Shown one piece after another: positions 21,736 to 30,999 of a stretch of DNA of 64,000 nucleotides; the stretch's first letter is position 1; every line of letters starts with the position of its first letter. The notes beneath the pieces are model-generated. The model saw only the letters and a program-made list of their open reading frames with translations. It ran no database searches and was not told the origin of the DNA. The stretch comes from Phaseolus vulgaris (Eukaryota > Streptophyta > Magnoliopsida > Fabales > Fabaceae), in contig NC_023759.2 in NCBI RefSeq assembly GCF_000499845.2, forward strand, positions 21,038,716 to 21,102,715. The letters are read 5' to 3'. Position numbers and translations under genes: made by a program.

Positions 21736-22533
21736 ACTCATGCTTGTGCAGGAAATCTAAAGAAGTGTGAAGGACTGAGTCATCTGATCAAGTTCTTGGA
21801 AGAAAAAGACTAACATTGAAGCTGAATCAATGTTCTGCATCTGTCCAAAAGCCCTCAACAGTTAAAATAAGGCTTCTTGATCACAAAAAAACATGGCTCA
21901 TTGAAAGAACAACATAAAGGATAAGACCTTCCTTATCTTTGTTCTTAATTTCTATTTTTTAGTTCTTTTACATGTTTGAATAACCTCTTTAAAGTGTTCA
22001 AATTCATCTCCTTTGATTTATTTCTGCTCATGCTTAAAAAATCAAAATGAGTTTTACTGCTGCAGAAAAACAACCGATTGTTTTCTCGAAACAACCGATT
22101 GTTTTGAGTCTGACAACACTGTGAAGAAATCAATTTAATTTCTTTTTTGAATTTCTATCCGTTGTAGATCAAATTAAAGAAAGAATCCTTGGTCAATGAA
22201 CCTATGTTGAAAGCTGATTACTCTCAGAAAGAAGTTACAACAGTCATAAAGGAATATATTCCACAATCTTGGAAATTCAAGAGCTTTTAATGACTAGTCA
22301 AAGATCACATGTGAAGACCATGTGATTTTCTGCTTTTTCTGACGTTTTCTGTGCAGGACATGGTCAAGTCCTCTCTCTCTGAAAATCTGGTACCCACTCA
22401 TGTCATTGAATGCTTTTTGATTCTATAATTGCTATAAAATTTGTTGCAGTTGATCTCTTCCACAAGAACAACCAATTGCAACATCTCTTGCAAAATCTTG
22501 TGTGAGCTTTTCTCTGTTTTCTTCTCTGCCATC
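21736..22533 (+). other. Spacer where pol would normally lie
   Basis: About 800 bases, with no integrase, RT or RNase H motif in any frame. It holds a paired aacaaccgattgtttt motif (~22068-22105). Two splice-acceptor-like sites, ttttctgtgcag ending at 22356 and atttgttgcag ending at 22449, precede the next ORF. Confidence 0.75.
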
Positions 22534-23733
22534 ATGGACTCAACTCCTCCCACCTCAAGAAGAGTCAAAACTAGAGCAGTAAGGTATAGAGGAAGGCTAG
22601 AAGGATGGTTTTCTGGAGACAATGATCTAATTGAGAGATATAGATTTGAGACTAGCACCAAAGTGATAAACAACCCTAAAGTTGTTTGCTTTGATTGGCT
22701 GAAAAGCCAAAAGCTAGACAATGTCAGAAGGATCCTCAAAGATCAGTCCCTCAGAAAGTTCTTGGAGATGAAAGGCAATATCTATCCAGATTTGATAAGA
22801 GTTTTCTACACAAATCTCAAGTTTGAGGGAAACAACCTTGTTTCTCATGTAAAAGGTGTAGATATGGAGATTACACACGAAGTGTGGGTTGCTGTTGCTG
22901 GTCTTAAGTACTCAGGCCTCAAAATTAACAAAGGGAACCTTGGTGTAGTGGAGGACTTCAACAAAGTTCAATACTACAAGAGCTGCTTGAAGAACCAAAA
23001 TGCACAAGTTAGGACTTGCTCGGTTGGTGGCTTAAGACTTGATGAAAGGTTGCTAGCCCTCATTGTAACTTGGATTCTAACTCCAAGGGGGAGTAATCAT
23101 TCTGTGCTTATAGAAGAGGATCTGGTGCACATCTTCTGCATTATGAAGAAGATCAGAATTAATTGGATACACATCATCAAAGAGCACATGCAAAATACAA
23201 TGAGGTTAAGTGACTATCATTATCCATATGCTGTTTTGGTTTCTAAATTTCTACTCTATTTTGAAGTGAACCTAGAGGATGAAACAGCTGAGTTGGTCAA
23301 GTTAACTCAAGAGTTGAACAATCGATTTCTCAGTAAAATGGGTTTCACCAAAGTAGGTGGCAAATGGATTAGCAAAGATGGTGACCTTGGAACCTGTGCT
23401 GCTGCTGATCATGAAGAAGATGGACATGCTGCAAATATGGATTTTCAACATGAAGATCTACCTGAAGCACATCAAGATGCTGAACCAAGTGCTGGTGCTG
23501 GAAATCAAGAAGAAAGAATGCCAACCATGTCTTTTTTTCAGAGATACATGATCAATAGGCTTGATGGCTTTGCGGAGAACCAAAGAAATCTCCATGATCT
23601 ATGTGTCAGCAATTTCCAGAGCTTTGATAACAGGTTTGACAACATGGATGCACGCTTCATGACCTTAGATAAACAGATTGAGGCAATACAGAACCAGATA
23701 TTTGATCTTCAATATGCTGATGATGATGAATGA
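22534..23733 (+). CDS. Second ORF of the Sirevirus-like element, intact, function unknown
   Basis: 399 codons from MDSTPPTSRRVKTRAVRYRG. An upstream in-frame ATG at 22441 would add 31 residues, partly hydrophobic, but the 22534 start gives the basic N-terminus typical of such proteins and is preferred. Residues ~1-260 look like a compact domain with Trp and basic residues (VFYTNLKFEGNN, VWVAVAGLKYSG, WILTPRGSNHSVLI). From memory this resembles the plant-specific 'putative plant transposon protein' family, also seen as the envelope-like ORF after pol in Sireviruses; not searched. An acidic His/Glu-rich linker (~310-350) and a C-terminal coiled coil (~360-395, repeated NRFDNMDARF pattern) follow. 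I see no clear membrane anchor, so 'envelope' is not supported. It is intact while gag is broken. Confidence 0.85.
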   Translation: MDSTPPTSRRVKTRAVRYRGRLEGWFSGDNDLIERYRFETSTKVINNPKVVCFDWLKSQKLDNVRRILKDQSLRKFLEMKGNIYPDLIRVFYTNLKFEGNNLVSHVKGVDMEITHEVWVAVAGLKYSGLKINKGNLGVVEDFNKVQYYKSCLKNQNAQVRTCSVGGLRLDERLLALIVTWILTPRGSNHSVLIEEDLVHIFCIMKKIRINWIHIIKEHMQNTMRLSDYHYPYAVLVSKFLLYFEVNLEDETAELVKLTQELNNRFLSKMGFTKVGGKWISKDGDLGTCAAADHEEDGHAANMDFQHEDLPEAHQDAEPSAGAGNQEERMPTMSFFQRYMINRLDGFAENQRNLHDLCVSNFQSFDNRFDNMDARFMTLDKQIEAIQNQIFDLQYADDDE

Positions 23734-23884
23734 AGAGAAAACAACCGGTTGATGTATCGAAACAACCGATTGTTTTTTATGGTTGTATCAATTTTTCTAT
23801 TTTTTTTCTACTTTTGCTGTTTTAAATCTGATGTATTAAGAACAATTATCTTTTTCATCTCTTCTTTTTGTCTATTTGTGAAGA

Positions 23885-23900
23885 CAAATAGGGGGAGATG
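23885..23900 (+). other. Upstream extra polypurine tract
   Basis: aaatagggggagatg, matching the terminal tract aaatagggggagattg at 24148-24163. It lies 270 bases before the 3' LTR. Repeated polypurine tracts are a reported Sirevirus trait. Confidence 0.7.
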
Positions 23901-24147
23901 TATGTTGTGTTTGTGTTTGGTTTCAGTTTTTCAAAATTCTGCAAAACAGTTTGTATGAGTGAAACCTCATAGGTTTTTGTTCCAATATTTGTTTGTTGTT
24001 TGCTCTGATATTATGCTCTGAATTTCTATATTTGTTTCTGTGCTAACCAAATATCAGAAGTTCTATGCTTTGCTTAAAACTGTGTTTTGCAGGAACTGCT
24101 TCAGATTCAACCAGGTACAACACAAGCATCGGGGATTTGTCTTCATC

Positions 24148-24161
24148 AAATAGGGGGAGAT
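24148..24161 (+). other. Terminal polypurine tract
   Basis: aaatagggggagat directly before the 3' LTR start TGTTGAACC at 24162. Confidence 0.88.
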
Positions 24162-25284
24162 TGTTGAACCAAGTGGTCAAGCTTTGAAGAATCCTAACCC
24201 TTTAAAGGATGTTGAAGGCTAGGATGTGCTTGTTGTTGCTGAGCTGTCTTAGATAGGATCTGGGGTAGATTGTATATGTAATCCACTATTGATTGAATCT
24301 AAAGCATAGGCATTCTCAATCTTTTTAAAAGAAAAGTGTTTTTCAAACTAAGTGAAAAACAACCGATTGTTTTATCGAAACAACCGATTGTTTTATACTT
24401 AGGTGTTTTTAGAAAAGGTTGAAAACTGTTTTTCAAATGGTTGAGCTGTCAAAACCAAAACAACCGATTGATTCGTGGAAACAACCGATTGTTTGTTTTG
24501 GTAACATAACAAAAAATCTGTTTTGTGCTTTGACTAAGCATTAAATGATTTTCTAACTGCTTACGCTCCAGTTTTTAATGTTTTGACCAATCTTTAAATG
24601 CAATGAATAGTTTGTTAAGAGTTGATAACAAACAACTTTGTTTTACAAATAGAAAAACGGATTTGGGTTTTTCACAACTTACTGATTTTGAAAGAGTTGA
24701 GATTGCTTAAAGATTGAGTTTGATCAAAGAGTGTGAGATAGGATTTCTCTTGTATTGATTTCAGATTTCATTCTGTAACAAGTGTAATCCTTGTTTCTGT
24801 TGAACAAAAACCTTTGTGTGTTTTGCTGAGAAGTGTTGTGTGTTCTTGAGGGGATCAAGATCTGCATTCTTAGTGTTGGTGTGTTGGCCAAGAGAAGTGT
24901 GTGTCTTGAGGGGATCAAGGTCACTTTCTTGGTTGTGGTGTAAGTGATCTAGGTTTGATTGCATAGTGGAATTCCTCAGTGGTTTCTGAGAAGACTGGAC
25001 GTAGCTCTGGGTTTAGAGTGAACCGGTATAAACATTTGTGTGCATTCTCTCTATCCTTAATCTCTTCAAATTCAGTTTTAATATTTGCAAACTGGTATAA
25101 ACAACCGATTGTTTCTGCGAAACAACCGATTGTTTCTCTGGTGCTGTGCCTTTTGCTTTGTGTTTTGGCAAACTGAATTCCTTATCAATTGTTTCTTGAA
25201 GTAATTTCATTCTTGGCTTAAATATTTGCGAAAACCCTCTTTAAACAATTCACCCCCTCTAGTTTAAAGCCATCTATTCTAACA
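24162..25284 (+). repeat. 3' LTR of the Sirevirus-like element (1123 bp)
   Basis: Near-identical to 18799-19944 apart from scattered substitutions and loss or gain of one 21-bp unit. It starts TGTTGAACC and ends ctaaCA, followed by the duplicated cttgg at 25285-25289. It keeps three paired aacaaccgattg motif sites (24357-24392, 24458-24493, 25099-25133). Confidence 0.93.
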
Positions 25285-25289
25285 CTTGG

Positions 25290-26436
25290 ATCTCACAAAT
25301 TGCTGATGATGTTACCTTTGTTAAAAACTTTATTATGGGACACTATGAGATTATCAATGTTCAATAATTTCAACTCATTGAAGTTGCTCTTTGTTGCTCC
25401 AAGAAGATTTGCTTCAACCATAGTCATGTTAAAAAGGTTTAGAAGTTTGAAAAAAGGACTCCAAGAGATGATTATCAGTGATGAATGGTCTTTTTACAAA
25501 AAGGATAATGTGGATAGTGGACAATTTGTGAAAGAAACTTTGTTGACTAATAATTGGTGGATGAAGGTTGATTATAAACTTGCTTTTACTGCCCCTATTT
25601 ATGATGTTCTCAAAATAATAGATACGAATATGGCATCTCTTCACTTAGTGTATGGAATGTGGGATTCAATGATTGAAAATGTGAAAAAGGTCATATACCA
25701 ACATGAAATGAAGATAGAAGCTGAATATTCATCATTTTTCAAGGTAGTAGAGTTAATATTAATTGATCATTGGACTAAGATAGCACACCTCTTCATTTTC
25801 TGGCTCATTCTTTAAATCCAAGGTCATTATATAGTTAAATTATTTCATAATTATACTTTGTTGTGTACATATTATTTATAATATCATAAATTTATAATAT
25901 TATATTGATTTATGTTTATATTTTTTTAATTTTGTAGATACTGTAGTCATGAATGGTTAAATGAAGATTCAAAAAGACTTGCCCCACGTCCAGATCACGA
26001 AATTACTCAGGAAAGAAAAAAAGGTTTTATGAGATACTTTGATGATGCAGACATAAGGACACATGTAAATATACAGTTTGCAAACTTTTCAGATGGAAGA
26101 GAAGATTTTAATGATGTTGACTCTTTAAGGGATAGAAGTAAAATGGATGCAAAATCATGGTGGATTGTTCATGGAAATCATGCACCAACACTTCAGAAGA
26201 TAACTCTTAAGCTACTTGGACAACCATGTTCTTCTTCTTCTTGTGAAAGAAATTGGAGTACCTACTCTTTCATACATTCTCTGAAAAGAAATAAGATGAC
26301 ACCAAAAAGGGTAGAGGATCTAGTATTTATCCATAGTAATCTTCGTCTTCTATCAAGAAATTCTTCAAAATACAAAGAAGAGGAAACTAAATTATGGGAT
26401 ATTCCGGGAGATGATTTTTCATTGGATGAAAATTGA
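25290..26436 (+). pseudogene. hAT transposase, C-terminal part
   Basis: Continues from the left part as ISQIADDVTFVKNFIMGH, shifts frame near 25340-25360, then reads NFNSLKLLFVAPRRFAST through WWMKVDYKLAFTAPIYDVL and LHLVYGMWDSMIENVKK to 25815. A stop and an AT-rich gap, perhaps an intron (25816-25937), follow. The last segment (SHEWLNEDS, then FDDADIRTHVNIQFANF) ends in the hAT dimerisation region with LKLLGQPCSSSSCERNWSTY and KRNKMTPKRVEDLVFIHSNL. The final frame stops at 26434-26436. The core motifs are unmistakable for plant hAT; the frameshifts make it inactive. Confidence 0.9.
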
Positions 26437-26682
26437 ATTCTTGAGATTGCTAATTTATCTCTTGATGAACCACAATTAGAAGTTGTATTTTTCAATGAGA
26501 ATGAACAAATATAAAATTCAAACATTATAATTTAAATATATTTATCTTTGGTTAGATTTTTGTTTTAAATTTTTTTAATTAGAAAGTATATTAATATATA
26601 TATATATATATATAAAATCCTATATTTTTTAATTTAACAATTCTCCGTATTCACATCCGTATCGTATCCATGCTTTATAGAT

Positions 26683-29040
26683 GTAAATTAGTTCTTATTA
26701 AAAGATTTTCTGTAATTGCATACCAATGTTATTCATGTAAGAATAAAATATTTGCTTTACCTCGTTTTAATAATGTTTTATTCACTGGTTATGAAATTGT
26801 GTGACAATTTCACAATTTTGTTTGTTTGTTTTGAATAGTCATTACACTAAAAACTATTAGTTTAAAATGTCTTTTTCTTAACAATTTCTCACCGTTTTTA
26901 ATCACTAAAAATATTAAATATTTGTAAAGCACCTTACTCAAATAAATTTTGGCATCTTCACACTGTAAAATTAAAGTACTAAAAAGGTCATAAATAATTA
27001 AAAAAGACTTATTATTTATTTGTCCTAAGTTTTTAAAAATTTTGTTTTTAATTTTTTCATTAGAATTATAAAAAATTAGGATTAAATGTTAAACTCTTAA
27101 AGAAAGTCATAACATAATAACAAAATTAAATGACAGTAAAAGTGATGATGAAAAAAAAAGATACATACATTAGACTAAAACAATTTTTTTAAAAAGGTTT
27201 AGAAACTAAAAGAATGTTAAATGCAATGTTTTAGATGAATAATAATTTAAAATGGTAGAATTATTAACCCTCTCGCGTCATTATGGATTGATTAACTGGT
27301 GGGACAATTCAAAACTTAGTTAAATTTTAAAAAAATGTGTTCAGTTCAGTTCATCATAGTTTAAATGAGCTAACTCAATTAAAAAAATTAAAGTTTTTTT
27401 TCAATATATTATTTTTCTAATATGATGAAGACTAAAATCAAATCTAAATTATCAGAATAGCCATCACAAAGAATATCATATCATATTAATATATGATAAT
27501 GACGTATCTTAATATATATAAAATAATACATGTAATGATAATTCTAAATATTATATTAATTTACGCTACTAAATACAAATTAAATGACAATTCTAAATAA
27601 CATTAAATAAATTCTAAATACTTTCAAATATCAATTCAAGTATTTATCTTAAAACTTAAATTTCAAATAGAAAAAATACTATCCAAAATTATCTTACTCT
27701 AACAATACAATTCAAACCCATAAAAATACAAATTTATGTTCAACATGAAGTCATTGATGGCTCCTACCCTTCTATAACATTAAAGTTGGAGTCTTAAATA
27801 GATAAATCTAAAACATATTTATCTAAAATATGTTAACTAATAACAGTGAAAGATTAATTAATAGATAATTAAATTATATTTAAATAATAATAAATAATAA
27901 TGTTACCTGTTAGATTAAAAAATGGCATCAATCTTAAGAGAAAAAGAACTGAGGAAAAAGTAGAGTTAGAGAAAAAAATGAAACCCCTTAAATTAAGACA
28001 TATTTATTATTATTTTGAGTTAAATATTTTTTTTTTCAGTATAGTTTTTGTCTCTATTCAAATTTGATACTATTTATTACTTGTAATATGAAAATAATAA
28101 TGATAAATTATTTTATATATAAAATTGATTCAATTTAAGATAATAATTTTGATTTTTTTTAAATACTACTTAGTTATATGAATAGTCTAAAGTTTGCCAA
28201 AAAAAAGAAAACTAATCTCTTATTGTAGTACAGAGACAAAATTAAATTTAACTCTATTATTTTAAAAATTAACAAATATATTCTTATTAAATTGGATTCT
28301 TTCGTTTTTAATATTAAAATTAATAATTTTTTTACCCAACTTAATTCAAAACTGTGATAAATTAGATCAACTAATAGGTTTAGACATACTTTCCCAACTA
28401 AAAACAACAAAATTAATCATTCATTTTTTTTCTTTTAAGAGTGAAAACTACTTTTACTAAAAAGCCTATCACTTTTTTATAAGCCTTATGGTAAATAGGT
28501 TTGGAAATCAAGTCAAGTTAAGTTTAATTAAAATTAAAAATTACAAGTATTGGGTTAATTAGATTGTGGATTAAGTTTTGTTGGGTCTTGCGAAAACCAA
28601 TCCATCTCTTTAAATTATTTTTTCTCAACAAATAGTCTGATTCGAAATTTACTAATTATTATATTTAAATATAACATTAATTAATATATCTTTTAAAGGT
28701 AGTTTTATATAATATGTTTATAGATATAAACGAAAGTATGAATATAGTAATAATAATATTTAAAATTTTAATAATAAAAACTATAGAAACTTATTCAAAT
28801 CGAATTATAAAACAATAATTTGGTTTAATTTAAATTTATCAAAATTAAATCCAACAAAATTTAATTTTAATATTTAATTAAAATAAATATTTATTAAAAA
28901 TAAAAATAAATAACAAACTGCATTTTCAAAAACACTTTTGAATTTTTTTGAAATAAGCACAGAATGTCTCAGTATTGTTTAGATATTTAACTATAAAAAT
29001 ATTTAAATTAAAAAAATATGATGATAAGATCGGAAAAAAC
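26683..29040. other. AT-rich intergenic stretch, no gene seen
   Basis: Very AT-rich with short A/T runs and no recognisable coding frame or element ends. The promoter of the CID gene should lie in its last few hundred bases, but I cannot identify a convincing TATA box. Confidence 0.55.
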
Positions 29041-29059
29041 AGAGGGAACGGAACCTTAT

Positions 29060-29236
29060 ATCCAATTTGCTGTCAATTCCAGTATCCAACACTGCAACAG
29101 CAATAAGTTTGTGTTAAAAATAAATAAAAACTATCCAAAAGAAAAATAAAACCCCAACATCCAAACCTCTTCCCTCTCGGCGGCGGAGGCGGCGGCCGTG
29201 TACGGCGGTGCTTCACCTTCTCTAATTCTCTCATCT
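29060..29236 (+). other. Putative first, noncoding exon of the CID-protein gene
   Basis: A local GC-rich patch (cggcggcggaggcggcggcc around 29177) in AT-rich DNA is followed by a donor-like site, ctcatct then gtgagt at 29237. It is the best candidate for the 5' UTR exon that would splice to the acceptor at 33941-33942. The start is approximate and the link unproven. Confidence 0.45.
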
Positions 29237-30999
29237 GTGAGTATTTCGGATCTATCAACGCTTCGGAGAACTCCCCTTCTAACTCTTCATCGTGCGCTAC
29301 TTCTCTTAATTTATTTATCGCATGCTAGGTTTCGATTTCTTTAACTAAATTGAATCGACAAAGTTTCTCGTGTATTTTCGCTTTTCTTTAACCAAGTTTT
29401 GCATTTCTTGATTTTGACCAAACCGTTTTGTTTCCCCCTTTCTTCCGACATTATGACAAAGCAGAGACCCAAATTAGTCTTATTGCTTTCGCCATGGAGA
29501 AATATGGGTCCTATTTGGTCAGTGCTACGTTGTATGCGATGCATTCACAAGCCATATAAGGTTATTGCACTGTCTTCTGACTCTAAATGCATCAAGAAAG
29601 ACAACTGGTGTTTCTGTCAGTTGCGGTTCTCAATTGTTTTGTTCGATTTAGAAATTATTATAATTTATTGACTATTTTACCGCTATAGTTGTTGTGGATG
29701 TGCTATGTTGGCTGGTTTGTGGTTGTAGTTGATAGGGCTTTACTAGGGCGTGGGAGTGAGATTGGAGGAGGTTGTGGCATCTTGCTTATGCAGTGTGTTG
29801 ATGACAAAATCGTATTTCTGGAAGAGTCAACTGTGTTGTACTAAATTTTTGAATATCCTTTTCCCTGTTCATTAATTACATGTAGACCCTCCTAATATTC
29901 CTTCCCTCGTATCTTTATCTGTGTGCCAGATTTGTAATTACTTGCTTATTTTGAAGTTCCTGGTGGTAATCCCTCGACCATGAGTTGTGTTAAGTGCCAT
30001 GATCCTGGTCCAAACAGCAAATGATATTGAAGCACTAATAATTGAAATGTTTTTTTAATTAATTAATTTATTTTTTCACAGCAGGTTGATGGTTAATCTT
30101 GGTGATGTGTGGTTGTCCTGAAATCCTCTTTGTTATGGATATATGTTATGGTTCTTTTTCCAGGTTGCTTAAAGGCAATAGGAGATAATGAGGAAATTCT
30201 AGATCTAATTGGTTTTGTCTATAGACATGATTGACTATAGAACATTAAAGTGTCATTTGATTCATGTATCCAATTTCACCTAGTAGGAAAAAAGCTTAAT
30301 TGTTGTTACTGTTGTTGAAGTGGGAGAAAGTGAAGATTCATCTGCTTATTGAAATTATTGTTTTGAGTGGTCAATGTTCTTGGGTTATTCTTTAGAGGCA
30401 ATTAACTACATGCTACCAACTTACTTAGGCAAAGTCTGGTTTACAACTTCACATATGTTGGAAATGGGTCTAATAAGTTACATGATTGATGAGATTCATA
30501 TAGCTCTTAGGAAAATGTATTGAGTGACCTTTACTACTATTAAATGTAAAACTCTTGAATTCAATATAAATATAAGGTTCTTGAGTACTTTTTCACTTTA
30601 GCAATTCACTAAATATTATTGTTCAACTTTGTATTAGAGTGGGTTTGATCTTGCTTTGGTCTGTATGCTCTTGTGGTCAAGTTTTGGACGCAGTCTGTTG
30701 TTGTTTGCTGTTTATTGTGGCTGCTTGCACTGTTCATGACACTTCTTCTAATTACAATTGCTCACTATTTATGTTCATTCATGAGTGTTCACATCACTTT
30801 TTGGTGTTATTGGTTGTTGTTCCTCTCTGTTCATGGATGGAGTGAGAGTTGCACTTTTTTTGGTAGATTGAAGCCATGCAGCTGATCAAAAAAAGAAAAA
30901 GAAAAAGAAAAAAAGAAGCCATGACAAGAGTAATAGATCTTGCTACTCCTCGGTTTGGTATTCAAAATTGATGACACCATTGATGCGATCTTCTTTATT

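Larger units (their letters stand above)
18799..25284 (+). mobile_element. Sirevirus-like Ty1/copia element lacking pol
   Basis: 6486 bp, complete, flanked by the 5-bp duplication cttgg. Order: 5' LTR (18799-19944), perfect initiator-Met primer-binding site, gag (20003-21735, broken), spacer, intact second ORF (22534-23733), two polypurine tracts, 3' LTR (24162-25284). No protease, integrase, RT or RNase H motif was found in any frame, and the gag-to-ORF2 gap of about 0.8 kb has no room for them. The copia class rests on the gag type; Sirevirus-like is inferred from gag size, the extra downstream ORF and the repeated polypurine tract. It would depend on enzymes supplied by another element. 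Confidence 0.88.
16516..26682 (+). mobile_element. hAT transposon remnant, interrupted by a Sirevirus-like element
   Basis: An hAT transposase is readable in two parts (17823-18793 and 25290-26436) around an inserted LTR retrotransposon. Possible ends are an imperfect 23-bp inverted pair, 16516-16538 (atctatgaagctctgatacg) and 26660-26682, matching at about 17 positions. A convincing 8-bp duplication outside it was not found, so the limits are tentative. Without the insertion the element would be about 3.7 kb, a normal size for an autonomous hAT. Confidence 0.7.

Noticed and set aside
22398..22739. 113-codon minus-strand frame
   Set aside because: It is antisense to the start of ORF2 in the Sirevirus-like element and has no motif.
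22534..23733. Calling ORF2 a retroviral envelope
   Set aside because: No membrane anchor, fusion peptide or clear signal peptide is visible. The upstream ATG would add a partly hydrophobic stretch, but that is too weak to support it.
29073..29258. Short minus-strand frame with a proline run
   Set aside because: The proline run is the reverse reading of the cgg repeats in the putative 5' UTR; no other support.
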